Below, piece by piece: positions 1 through 7,767 of a DNA stretch of 52,455 bases (its first letter is position 1; each line of letters opens with the position of its first letter). The position numbers and the translations under genes were made by a program. The stretch is from Betaproteobacteria bacterium. Its GTDB lineage: Bacteria; Pseudomonadota; Gammaproteobacteria; Burkholderiales; SG8-39. Where the stretch lies: positions 1 through 52,455 of the forward strand of contig SCTY01000042.1 in assembly GCA_004297625.1 (NCBI GenBank), in the 5' to 3' direction. The notes under the pieces were generated by a model. It worked only from the letters and a program-made list of their open reading frames with translations. It made no database searches and was not told where the DNA came from.

Positions 1-1
1 G

Positions 2-163
2 GCGGTCGTTCAGCTGCCGGGCGGCGCGATGAGGATGAAGTCCAAGGACTTGCGCAAAGAGCTGCGTTTCGGCAGCCCGCTGCAGCAGCTGCTTTTGGGC
101 TACACCCAGACGTTTCTTGCTGTCCCGGAAATGACGGCACCGCGCGCTGGCCGCGGCAGCTGA
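2..163 (+). pseudogene. 3' remnant of a Crp/Fnr-like regulator
   Basis: The frame is open from the window edge to a TGA at 161-163. The peptide begins AVVQLPGGAMRMKSKDLRKE and continues with PLQQLLLGYTQTFLA. This aligns by eye with the end of the beta-barrel and the long helix of the Crp-like proteins elsewhere in the window (AVVQSAGHAYRL, LQHLLLRYTQALIT). After FLA the similarity stops and the frame ends about 15 residues later, so no helix-turn-helix is present. The start lies outside the window. It is either a truncated pseudogene or a cNMP-fold protein without a DNA-binding domain. The stop lies 15 bases before the end of convergent gspN. Confidence 0.6.
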
Positions 164-178
164 CTGAATGAATCCGTC

Positions 179-919
179 CTATTTGAGTTGCAGCTCGAAA
201 GTGCCGGCGCCGCGCTCGACGGCGATGAGGCGCAAAAGCGGCGCGAGCTCGTCCTGGTGCTGCGCGGGAACGCGCGCGGTGGCGAGAAAGCTCGGCGGGG
301 CGCCGTTCGACCAGCTGCCTTTGCCTTCGAGCTGCAGCGGCCCCTGGAGCGTTCTCAGCGCGGCGTGCACGGCGGGGCCGTCGGCCTTGAAGCGCACCTC
401 ATACTCGCCGAGAGGCGAGACGGGCGTCAGCGCCGAGCCGGCCGCGCGCCATTGCAATGTCGCGTCGCCGTGCATGCGGCCGTGCTCGAGAGACAGGCGC
501 GAGATTTTGACCAGCACGTCGCCGGAGAGACGCAACGGCGCGAGCCTGGGGATGCCCAGCCCAAGGGCTGCGGCCGGCAGACTGATGCCGGCGTCCGCAA
601 TCTCGATGCGCGAGAGCGAGATCCTGACCGGGAAGGGCTTGGCGGCCTGGTCGAGCTCGACCTCGACGACCAGGCGTGCGCGCAGCAATGACCCGGGCAG
701 CACGCGCCAGGCGAGGCGCTTCGCGACGCCGGCCCTGCCGTGCGCGTCGCGGATCTCGATCCAGCCCGCGCCGGACCACACACTGCCTTCCGCGCTGGCA
801 AGGCGCAGCCTGCCGTCGCTTGCGCGCTCGAGGCGGGCATCAATCAGCGTTGCCGGTGCGAACCCGATCAATGCCGCAGCAAATGCGCCCGCACCGAACG
901 CGGCCGCAAGCCAGCGCAT
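179..919 (-). CDS. gspN: Type II secretion system protein N
   Basis: The product is 246 residues, the usual size for GspN, an inner-membrane accessory protein of the type II secretion machine whose exact job is unclear. One N-terminal membrane segment (about residues 3-22, rich in Ala and Gly) is followed by a periplasmic beta-rich region with GspN-like text such as EGSVWSGAG near residue 45. It is the last gene of the leftward operon gspG-H-I-J-K-L-M-N, and its ATG touches the gspM stop at 919, which suggests translational coupling. Assignment rests on position and on the N-terminal pattern; the C-terminal half is weakly diagnostic. Confidence 0.85.
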   Translation of the reverse strand: MRWLAAAFGAGAFAAALIGFAPATLIDARLERASDGRLRLASAEGSVWSGAGWIEIRDAHGRAGVAKRLAWRVLPGSLLRARLVVEVELDQAAKPFPVRISLSRIEIADAGISLPAAALGLGIPRLAPLRLSGDVLVKISRLSLEHGRMHGDATLQWRAAGSALTPVSPLGEYEVRFKADGPAVHAALRTLQGPLQLEGKGSWSNGAPPSFLATARVPAQHQDELAPLLRLIAVERGAGTFELQLK

Positions 920-1410
920 TACTGCGCTCCGGCGCGGGTGAGCGTGGCGGTCGCGCTGACCATGCCTGGCGCGGAAAGGGCTTCGATGCGCGCCGCCTCG
1001 AGGCGCACGTGCTGCGCTTGCAGAGCCGCGGTCCAGCCGAGCCAGTCGGCGAAGGACACGGCGCCGAATGCGACCTGCACGTGATCGGCGTCCGGCGCAT
1101 CGATGCGCGTCAGCGCGCCGGACAACCGGGCAGCGTCAGCCCGCGCCTGCACCAGCGCGCGCAGATCGCTCGGCGAGGCCGGTGGCGCGGGCGTTGCGCG
1201 CAGGCGCTCGTACTCGGCCGCCTGCTGGTCGAGGAGCGCCGCCTGCGTGCGCAGCGCTGCAACGCTCGCGCCCAACTGGCCGCGAGCGCGGTCCGCCGAG
1301 TACAGCAGCAAAACGTAGAACGCGGCAGCCAAAACCGCTGCCAGCGCGGCGATGACCATGCGCTCGCGCGGCGCGCGCGCTTCCCAGGCTCTGCGCAGCG
1401 CGGCTTTCAT
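919..1410 (-). CDS. gspM: Type II secretion system protein M
   Basis: This 163-residue bitopic inner-membrane protein has a short basic cytoplasmic N-terminus (MKAALRRAWEARAPRERMVI), one transmembrane helix at about residues 19-37 and a periplasmic ferredoxin-like domain. GspM pairs with GspL in the platform that links the ATPase to the pseudopilus. The ATG at 1408-1410 was chosen because it overlaps the end of gspL and begins the classic GspM N-terminus; the frame stays open much further upstream, but that text is a shadow of gspL. A heptad-like stretch (about 40-70) after the membrane segment is probably a short coiled coil. Confidence 0.9.
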   Translation of the reverse strand: MKAALRRAWEARAPRERMVIAALAAVLAAAFYVLLLYSADRARGQLGASVAALRTQAALLDQQAAEYERLRATPAPPASPSDLRALVQARADAARLSGALTRIDAPDADHVQVAFGAVSFADWLGWTAALQAQHVRLEAARIEALSAPGMVSATATLTRAGAQ

Positions 1411-2591
1411 AAGGCGCGCACCGTGATGAGCTTTGTCCCGGTGATATCGACGATCAATCCCGTCTGCACCAGGCGTGCCGCGATGCGGCGCAGCACGGCC
1501 TCCTCGGTCGCGGCCAGCTCGAGGGTCATGCGCCCGCTTTCGTAGGACACGGTGCGCAGCCCGCCCGCGGGCAGTTCCTTCAGCCCGATCGTCACTTTCT
1601 CGATCATCGGCGCAAAGTCGCCGCCATCGGGCAGCCCGGCCCGATGCCGCGCCGCGGCGAGCTGGCGGCGCATCTGCAGCGCAGGGTCCACGACCGCGAC
1701 GGCGTCGGGAAAGGCGCGGCGAAAGCGTGTCTCCATCTGGGCGCGCACGGCCCGCTGCTCGCCACCGAGCAGCATCCAGTCGGCGACCAGCGCGGCGCCG
1801 TGAATGGCAAGGGCCGCGCCGGCGATCCAGGCTGCCGGCCGCAGGCTCGCCAGCGCCGCCGGGGCGATGCGCCAGCGGCGGCGTTCCTGCGCCAGGCTGA
1901 TGCCGGCCTGCTCCGGCGCCTGGCGCCAGTCCCAGGCTCCCAGGACATGGAGCGGGATCCCGAGATCGCGCTGCCAAGCCGCGAGATCGGGCGCGACTCC
2001 CGGTGCAGTGACATAGACTGCGATCGCGTCAGGCCGCGCGCCGCGCAGCTGGGCTTCCTCGAGCATCATGCGCAGCGAAAGCGGCGGCGATGCCTGATCG
2101 CCGCCGCCGGTCGCCGCGCCTTCGAATTCGCCGGTGCGCACGAACCCCTCGCCGCCGTCCCACGCAAGGCTCCATTCGCCGGTCGAGCGCGGCAACAGCA
2201 GCATCTCCGAGTGCACTTCGTAGGCGCGCAAGCCGACGCCCTCGAGCGCATCGCGCCAGCGCCTCAGCCCCTGCTTGTCGAGCACGGCGAGCGCGTCGGC
2301 GTCTTCGGTGGTTCCCAGCCAGCTTACCTGGTTGGCATCGGGCTCGGCGGCAGTAGCCTCCTCGACCGCGAACGCCAGCACCGATCCGGCGCGCCGCCGC
2401 GCGCCTTGCGGCAACTTCGCGCGCGTGATCAGTACCTGTGCCGCGGGAATGACGAGCTGCACGCGATCCGCGCCGCGCGGCAGGTCGGCGAGGCCGCCCT
2501 CGCCCTGGACCGATTGCCGCGCTTCGATAAGCACCCACTCGCAGTGCAGCGGCGCGTCGCCAAGCGGGGCGTAAATGCGCAGCAGGCTCAT
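1407..2591 (-). CDS. gspL: Type II secretion system protein L
   Basis: This is a 394-residue GspL. The N-terminal cytoplasmic part (about 1-240) is the actin-like domain that docks the GspE ATPase. A single membrane helix lies near residues 250-275 (WIAGAALAIHGAALVADWML), followed by a periplasmic ferredoxin-like domain that pairs with GspM. The start ATG at 2589-2591 overlaps the gspK stop by four bases, as is typical of this tightly packed operon. An in-frame ATG ten codons upstream lies inside gspK and is less likely to be used. Length and domain order are normal for the family. Confidence 0.92.
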   Translation of the reverse strand: MSLLRIYAPLGDAPLHCEWVLIEARQSVQGEGGLADLPRGADRVQLVIPAAQVLITRAKLPQGARRRAGSVLAFAVEEATAAEPDANQVSWLGTTEDADALAVLDKQGLRRWRDALEGVGLRAYEVHSEMLLLPRSTGEWSLAWDGGEGFVRTGEFEGAATGGGDQASPPLSLRMMLEEAQLRGARPDAIAVYVTAPGVAPDLAAWQRDLGIPLHVLGAWDWRQAPEQAGISLAQERRRWRIAPAALASLRPAAWIAGAALAIHGAALVADWMLLGGEQRAVRAQMETRFRRAFPDAVAVVDPALQMRRQLAAARHRAGLPDGGDFAPMIEKVTIGLKELPAGGLRTVSYESGRMTLELAATEEAVLRRIAARLVQTGLIVDITGTKLITVRAL

Positions 2592-3418
2592 GGATATTTT
2601 CTCCAGACAACCGCCGGCCATCCCGCCCCCTGCCGCGCGAGCAGCGCGGTGCCGCGCGCTTGCGCGCCGCCGATCGTCACCCGTACGCTCGCCTGGAAGA
2701 AGTCGCTGCCGGTGGCGACGTCGTTGGCTCCCGCCACGGCCCCGGGGGGGAGCTGCGCGAGGAACTCGGCGCGGTCCCGGAAATAGGCGCGGCCGCGCTG
2801 GGCGACCAGTTCGCGGGCGGCATCGAGATCCAGGCCCTCGATCACCGTGGCGAGGACTTCAGGCGAAGCGGTGTTGACGTTCACGGCGGTGAAGCGGGGC
2901 AGCGCCGTGATGAATGGACGCAGCCGCGCGCGCACGGCTTCGTCGAAGCCCGGCACGGTCGCCAGCTCGGCCGCGTCGATGAGCGGCCGGCCGGCTGCCA
3001 GATAGGCGTCTGCGAGCGCGTCCGGCAAATCCAGAATCCGCAGGAGGCGACGGAACTGCTGGACGTAGGGAGGGCTGACCGCCCCGTTTTTCAGCAGGTT
3101 GTTGAGATTGAACGCGCCCTGCTGGTCTTCGATCTGGCCGGCGAGCTCCCCGTTATCGACTGGCACCGGCGGCAGGCGCAGTGCCCAGGGCTCGCCCAGG
3201 TGGTCCACGCCGCTCGAGCGTCGATCGTCGCTCAGCACGGCGCGCGCCCAATCGACCCCCGCCTGGGCCAGCGCCTGCGCCTGGACATGCTCGGAAGTGA
3301 GCTCTGCGCGCCGCGACCAGGTGCCCTGCGAGGCGAGCATCGCCGCCGCGGCGATCGCCGCGAGCGCGACCACGCCCATGGCAAGCACGACCGCCACGCC
3401 CCGGTGTTTCGTTCTCAT
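2588..3418 (-). CDS. gspK: Type II secretion minor pseudopilin K
   Basis: GspK (276 residues) is the largest minor pseudopilin and caps the tip of the pseudopilus. The short basic leader MRTKHRGVAVVLAMGVVALAAI ends in a G followed by a hydrophobic helix, as expected for a prepilin peptidase substrate (residues about 7-27). The middle has the GspK alpha domain text (DQQGAFNLNNLL at about 105-116, then a helical region), and the tail carries VNVNTASPEVLATVIEGLD, typical of the helix-hairpin region. The ATG at 3416-3418 overlaps the gspJ stop. Reading further upstream enters gspJ sequence and was rejected. Confidence 0.93.
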   Translation of the reverse strand: MRTKHRGVAVVLAMGVVALAAIAAAAMLASQGTWSRRAELTSEHVQAQALAQAGVDWARAVLSDDRRSSGVDHLGEPWALRLPPVPVDNGELAGQIEDQQGAFNLNNLLKNGAVSPPYVQQFRRLLRILDLPDALADAYLAAGRPLIDAAELATVPGFDEAVRARLRPFITALPRFTAVNVNTASPEVLATVIEGLDLDAARELVAQRGRAYFRDRAEFLAQLPPGAVAGANDVATGSDFFQASVRVTIGGAQARGTALLARQGAGWPAVVWRKYP

Positions 3419-3951
3419 GATGTCAGGGCGAACACGCGCACCAGCTCCTCGCCGGAGGCGAGCACGATGCGCAGCCGCACGGCCCGCGGCAGCGGCGGGT
3501 CGCGCTCCGTGCGGGGCCAGGCGTCGACCCACACGAGCTCGCTATCGAGGTATTGCAGCTCGAATTGCGCCACTGCGGGCAGCACCACGTAGCGAGCCGG
3601 CGGTGCATGCGGCGTGGCGTCGAGCCCCGGCCACAGCGCGATTTCGATCTCGTGGTTCTCGTTCAGCCGGTAGGCGACCCGCCGCGGCATATCGATGCCC
3701 TCTGCCGAGGCAAAACGGCTGAACTCGAGCCGTCCTGAGGCTGCGCGTAAGGGGCGCGGCGCCGAGAGCTGCACATCGCGCTGGAAGCGCGCAAAAAACG
3801 CCGCCACGCTCCTCCACTTCTCGGTTTCCTGCCTGACCTGGTCACGCGCATCGAGCACCGCACCCAGCCCGCGGAACGACATCACGGCGAGCAGCGACAG
3901 GATGAGCAGCGCGCTCATCAGCTCGATCAGGGTGAAGCCGCGCTGTCTCAC
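3415..3951 (-). CDS. gspJ: Type II secretion minor pseudopilin J
   Basis: GspJ (178 residues) is a minor pseudopilin of the tip complex with GspI, GspK and GspH. The prepilin cleavage signature RQRGFTLIELMSALLILSLL starts at residue 2, so the start is the GTG at 3949-3951, which overlaps the gspI stop as GTGA. No ATG lies between this signature and upstream gspI sequence. A C-terminal beta-rich domain follows the roughly 25-residue membrane helix. Size is slightly below the common 190-230 residues but within the family range. Confidence 0.92.
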   Translation of the reverse strand: MRQRGFTLIELMSALLILSLLAVMSFRGLGAVLDARDQVRQETEKWRSVAAFFARFQRDVQLSAPRPLRAASGRLEFSRFASAEGIDMPRRVAYRLNENHEIEIALWPGLDATPHAPPARYVVLPAVAQFELQYLDSELVWVDAWPRTERDPPLPRAVRLRIVLASGEELVRVFALTS

Positions 3952-4316
3952 CTGGGTTGCACCACGAATCCGGTGAGACGCGCAAGCGGGCGCGACTCTT
4001 CCGCCGGCGCGGACACGAACACGTCGACGCGGCGAAACGCCGGGTTGGGGGTGGCGATCACCTCTTCGCGCCAGGCGAGCTCGACGCCGCCCTGGCTTTG
4101 CGTGCCGCGGCCGATGCCGAGCGGCGGCCAGTCGCCCCGGGCGCGGTGCTCGGCGAGGCGGTTCTCGGCGACCCAACCCGCGAACAACCGCAAGCGCAGC
4201 TCGCCGACTGCGTTCGTGCTCTGGCCTGCGGCGCGCAGCGCCGCCAGCAGCGCGATCGACACGATGGCCAGCGCGACCAGCACCTCGATCAGGGTAAATC
4301 CCCTAATGCAGCGCAT
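3948..4316 (-). CDS. gspI: Type II secretion minor pseudopilin I
   Basis: This 122-residue protein has the prepilin signature MRCIRGFTLIEVLVALAIVS at the very N-terminus, then the compact GspI domain with the typical WVAENRLAE text near residues 48-56. GspI nucleates the pseudopilus tip with GspJ and GspK. The ATG at 4314-4316 lies inside the last codons of gspH, giving a 14-base overlap. Length matches the family. Confidence 0.95.
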   Translation of the reverse strand: MRCIRGFTLIEVLVALAIVSIALLAALRAAGQSTNAVGELRLRLFAGWVAENRLAEHRARGDWPPLGIGRGTQSQGGVELAWREEVIATPNPAFRRVDVFVSAPAEESRPLARLTGFVVQPR

Positions 4317-4791
4317 GGATACGCACCTCGCCTAGCGGGGACGCGGCCACGGTGTAACGCGCCTCGCCCAGCGACATCTCGAAGTCGTAAGCGAGCGAGC
4401 CCTCCGGGCTGAATTCGAGGCGCATGCCCCCCGGCGGCCGCATGGCCTCGATCCGCAGCGCCGAGATCGCCATTCCCGGCGGCAGGCTGCGCGCGCGCAG
4501 CGCATCCTCGCGCGCCTCGGACCAGCCGGCATCGTCGCGCCGGCGCCAGAACCGGTATTGCGCGCCGTCCGCAGTCCAGGCGATGGGTTTCCCAGTGAGC
4601 TGCGATTCCGCGGCGGCAAGATCGAGCAGTTGCGCCAGCCGCTCGGCCTCGACGCGCAGCAGCACGCGCTCGTCGGGCTGGGAAATCGCGCCGACCAGTC
4701 CGGCGAACAAGCCCATGATCAGCAGCACCACCAGCAGCTCGATGAGAGTAAAGCCCGGGTGCTTAAAGGTTCCAGGAACCGATATCGGCAT
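4303..4791 (-). CDS. gspH: Type II secretion minor pseudopilin H
   Basis: This 162-residue minor pseudopilin has the cleavage signature HPGFTLIELLVVLLIMGLFA at about residues 11-30. The following text (AERLAQLLDLAAAESQLTGK) is typical of GspH, which joins the tip complex to the GspG shaft. The ATG lies 29 bases inside the end of gspG, an unusually long overlap for this operon but consistent with coupling. An alternative start is not apparent because the leader peptide must precede the PGF site. Confidence 0.93.
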   Translation of the reverse strand: MPISVPGTFKHPGFTLIELLVVLLIMGLFAGLVGAISQPDERVLLRVEAERLAQLLDLAAAESQLTGKPIAWTADGAQYRFWRRRDDAGWSEAREDALRARSLPPGMAISALRIEAMRPPGGMRLEFSPEGSLAYDFEMSLGEARYTVAASPLGEVRIHALH

Positions 4792-5194
4792 CGTTGCCCT
4801 CTCCGCCGGGCGCGCCGTCGGCGCCCATGCTGTAAACGTCTAGCTCGCCGCGCACGCCGGGATTGAGGTAGTGGTAAGGATTGCCCCAGGGGTCCTTCGG
4901 CAGGCGCTCGATGTAGCCGCCGGCCTTCCAGTTGGGCGCCAGCGGCGCCGACGCCGGCTGCGTGACCAGCGCCTGCAGTCCCTGCTCGGTCGTGGGATAG
5001 CGCTGGTTATCGAGCCGATAGAGCTTGAGCGCCTGCATCAGGCTCGCGATGTCCTGTCTTGCGGCGATGACCCGCGCCTCGTCCGGGCGGCTGATGATCT
5101 TGGGCACTACCAGCGCGGCGAGAATACCGAGGATCACGACCACCACCATCACCTCGAGCAACGTGAAGCCGCGCCGCGGGCTGGGCATTCGCAT
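4763..5194 (-). CDS. gspG: Type II secretion major pseudopilin G
   Basis: GspG (143 residues) is the main subunit of the periplasmic pseudopilus. It has the short leader MRMPSPRRG followed by FTLLEVMVVVVILGILAALV, with the conserved Glu five residues after the cleavage site. The conserved YRLDNQRYPTTEQGLQALV (about 58-76), DPWGNPYHYLNPG (about 101-113) and the C-terminal D-x-Y-S-x-G-D/A calcium-loop region near residue 120 (DVYSMGADG) are all intact. It is the first gene of the leftward operon and faces gspC across a 111-bp divergent promoter region. Confidence 0.97.
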   Translation of the reverse strand: MRMPSPRRGFTLLEVMVVVVILGILAALVVPKIISRPDEARVIAARQDIASLMQALKLYRLDNQRYPTTEQGLQALVTQPASAPLAPNWKAGGYIERLPKDPWGNPYHYLNPGVRGELDVYSMGADGAPGGEGNDADIGSWNL

Positions 5195-5305
5195 CTGGAC
5201 CCCCGCACTTAATTACGCGCTCGCCCCGGAATAGACTGTACGATACCGCACATACGCCGCATCGCCCTCGCTTTAGGATCGCCTCATTTAGCGGGCGGTA
5301 TACGT
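5195..5305. promoter_or_regulatory. Divergent promoter region of the type II secretion operons
   Basis: This 111-bp gap separates the outward-facing gspG and gspC operons, so both promoters must lie here or slightly inside the genes. The sequence is locally AT-richer than its surroundings (for example TTAATTACGC near 5210). I could not assign clear -35/-10 boxes or a dyad resembling the stress-island motif. The call rests on gene arrangement only. Confidence 0.5.
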
Positions 5306-5713
5306 TTGAGGAAAGCGGCATTTCTCGCAACGCTCGCCGCGCTGGCGCTCCTTGGTGGGGTTCTCGGGTACTGGAGCTGGGCGTGGCTCGCGCCGCCCCC
5401 CGCGCCGCGCGCGCCCGCCGCAGCAGAGATTGCACGAAACGCATCGTCCGCAGGCGGACTGTTCGGCAGCGTGAGACAAGGCGCCGGGCCGGCGGCGTCG
5501 AGCGCGGTCCGGTTGATGGGGGTGGTGGCCGCGTCGGGCGGCCGGCGCGGGCATGCGGTGCTGCGGCTGGATGCAAAGAAAACGGTCGCGGTGCTGCAAG
5601 GCGAAGAAGTCGAGCCGGGGCTGCGGCTCGCCGAGGTCCACGTGGATCACATCGTCCTGGAGCGAAACGGCGCGCGCGAGACGCTCGCTTGGCCGGAGAA
5701 GAAAGGCAAATGA
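5306..5713 (+). CDS. gspC: Short type II secretion protein C (no PDZ domain)
   Basis: This 135-residue protein has an N-terminal membrane helix (about 5-28) followed by a Pro/Ala-rich linker and one HR domain (about 65-130, with VRLMGVVAASGGRRGHAVLR and LAEVHVDHIVLERNGARETL). GspC connects the inner-membrane platform to the secretin GspD through the HR domain. The C-terminal PDZ or coiled-coil domain of longer GspC proteins is absent, as in other short betaproteobacterial forms. The start is a TTG at 5306-5308, because no ATG or GTG precedes the membrane helix in frame; a Shine-Dalgarno is not obvious, so the start is uncertain. The stop overlaps the gspD start as ATGA. Confidence 0.85.
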   Translation: MRKAAFLATLAALALLGGVLGYWSWAWLAPPPAPRAPAAAEIARNASSAGGLFGSVRQGAGPAASSAVRLMGVVAASGGRRGHAVLRLDAKKTVAVLQGEEVEPGLRLAEVHVDHIVLERNGARETLAWPEKKGK

Positions 5714-7767
5714 GGCTTCTCGCGGTATTCATTTTGATCGTCATGTCGTCCGGCCAGGCGCAGGGGCAAGGCGCCGCGCCCGATACGGTGACGCTCAACT
5801 TCGTCAACGCCGACATCGAGGGCGTGGTGAAGGCGGTGAGCGAGATCACCGGCAAGAACTTCGTGCTCGATCCGCGCGTGAAGGGCAGCGTCAACATCGT
5901 CTCGGCGCGGCCGATGGCGCGCGCGCTGGTGTACGACGTGTTCCTGTCGGCGCTGCGGCTGCAGGGCTACGCCGCGGTCGAGGACCGCGGCGTGGTCAAG
6001 ATCGTTCCGGAGGCCGACGCGAAGCTCCATCCGGGGCGCACCGTCATTCCCAGTGACAAGTCGCGTTCGGCAGGCGACCAGATCCAGACCCAGGTATTCA
6101 CGCTCAAGTACGAATCGGCGGCGCAGCTCGTGCCGATCCTGCGCCCGCTGATCGCCCCGGCGAACACGATCACCGTTTATCCGGCGAGCAACACCTTGGT
6201 GATCACGGACTACGCCGGCAACCTGCAGCGCATCGGCAGGATCATCGACGCGATCGACCAGCCGGGCGGCAGCGACCCGGTCGTGATCCCGCTCGCGCAC
6301 GCGTCGGCGCTCGATGTCGCGCAGATGGTGAGCCGCCTGTTCGCCGACGCCCCCCAGGTAGCGGGCCCGGCCGGGGCCGACACCTCGCAGCGCCTGAGCG
6401 TGGTGGCGGACGCGCGCTCGAACAGCCTGGTCGCGCGCTCGGACAACCCCTCGCGCATCACCCGGCTGCGCAGCCTGGTCGCGATGCTCGACACGCCGAC
6501 CGGCGCCGCCGGCAACCTGCACGTCGTCTATCTGAAGAACGCCGAAGCGGTGAAGGTGGCCGAGACGCTGCGCGCGATCTACCTGGGAGAGACTGCCCCC
6601 GCGGCGCCGCGGGCCATGGCCATCCCGGTCGCGGCGGCGCCCGCGGGCGCGCCGCCGCCCGCCTTGCCGTCGTTGCCGGGGCCCCAGGCAGTCGCGCTGT
6701 CTGCGGGGATGATCCAGGCCGATCCGGCGACCAACTCGATCCTCATCAACGCGCCCGACGCGATCTACAACAACCTGCGCGCGGCGCTGGACAAGCTCGA
6801 CGTGCGGCGGGCGCAGGTCTACGTGGAGGCACTGATCGCCGAGATCACCGCCGACAAGGCGGCCGAGTTCGGCATCCAGTGGCAGAGCCTGAGCGGCGCT
6901 GAAAAGAGCGGGACAAACGCGTTCGGCGGCACCAACTTCGGCGCCCCCGGCCAGAACATTCTCGGCATCGCGGCCAGCCCGGCCAGCGCGAGCCGCGGCC
7001 TCAACATCGGCGTCATCAACGGCGTGGTGTCGATCCCCGGGGTCGGCCAGGTGCTCAACCTCAACCTGCTCATCCGCGCGCTCGAGTCCGACAACAACGC
7101 CAACATTCTGTCCACGCCGACGCTACTGACCCTCGACAACGAGGAAGCGAGGATCGTCATCGGCCAGAACGTTCCCTTCATCACCGGCCAGTACGCGCTC
7201 TCGGGGGCGGCCACGACACCGACGCCGTTCCAGACGGTCGAACGGCGCGACGTCGGCCTGACGCTGCGGGTGCGGCCTCAGATCTCGGAAGGCGGCACGG
7301 TCAGGCTGCAGCTCTACCAGGAAGTCTCCAGCGTCCAGGACACGTCCAATCCCGCCGGCGTCATCACCAACAAGCGCGCTGTCGAATCGGTGGTGCTGGT
7401 GGACGACGGGCAGATCGTGGTGATCGGCGGCCTGATCCAGGACTCGGTCCGGGACGGCGTCGAGAAGGTGCCGGTGCTCGGCGACCTGCCGGTGCTCGGC
7501 GCGCTCTTCACTTACAACACGCGTTCGCGCAGCAAGACCAACCTGATGGTGTTCTTGCGCCCGACGGTGCTGCGCGATGCCCAGCGCGCGGATTCGATCA
7601 CGGGCTCGCGCTACGACTACATCCTGGGCGAGCAGGACAAGGCGACCCCACCGCACAACCCGCCGCTGCCCGATATGGAAGCGCCCAGCCTGCCGCCACG
7701 ACAGCCGGGGGCCCCCGCGGCGCCGCCCCGCGCGATGTGGGACTTCATGCATCGGGGCATACCGTGA
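5710..7767 (+). CDS. gspD: Type II secretion secretin D
   Basis: GspD (685 residues) is the outer-membrane secretin channel. A signal peptide (about 1-22) is followed by the N0 domain (DTVTLNFVNADIEGVVKAV from about residue 27), the N1-N3 ring domains with VVYLKNAEAVKVAETLRAIY near 280, a Pro/Ala-rich insert at about 295-325, and the C-terminal secretin core with NILSTPTLLTLDNEEARIVI near 465 and VPVLGDLPVLGALF near 590. The ATG overlaps the gspC stop. A longer in-frame reading from 5383 runs through gspC and was not used. It lacks a lipobox; no pilotin gene is seen nearby. Confidence 0.97.
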   Translation: MRLLAVFILIVMSSGQAQGQGAAPDTVTLNFVNADIEGVVKAVSEITGKNFVLDPRVKGSVNIVSARPMARALVYDVFLSALRLQGYAAVEDRGVVKIVPEADAKLHPGRTVIPSDKSRSAGDQIQTQVFTLKYESAAQLVPILRPLIAPANTITVYPASNTLVITDYAGNLQRIGRIIDAIDQPGGSDPVVIPLAHASALDVAQMVSRLFADAPQVAGPAGADTSQRLSVVADARSNSLVARSDNPSRITRLRSLVAMLDTPTGAAGNLHVVYLKNAEAVKVAETLRAIYLGETAPAAPRAMAIPVAAAPAGAPPPALPSLPGPQAVALSAGMIQADPATNSILINAPDAIYNNLRAALDKLDVRRAQVYVEALIAEITADKAAEFGIQWQSLSGAEKSGTNAFGGTNFGAPGQNILGIAASPASASRGLNIGVINGVVSIPGVGQVLNLNLLIRALESDNNANILSTPTLLTLDNEEARIVIGQNVPFITGQYALSGAATTPTPFQTVERRDVGLTLRVRPQISEGGTVRLQLYQEVSSVQDTSNPAGVITNKRAVESVVLVDDGQIVVIGGLIQDSVRDGVEKVPVLGDLPVLGALFTYNTRSRSKTNLMVFLRPTVLRDAQRADSITGSRYDYILGEQDKATPPHNPPLPDMEAPSLPPRQPGAPAAPPRAMWDFMHRGIP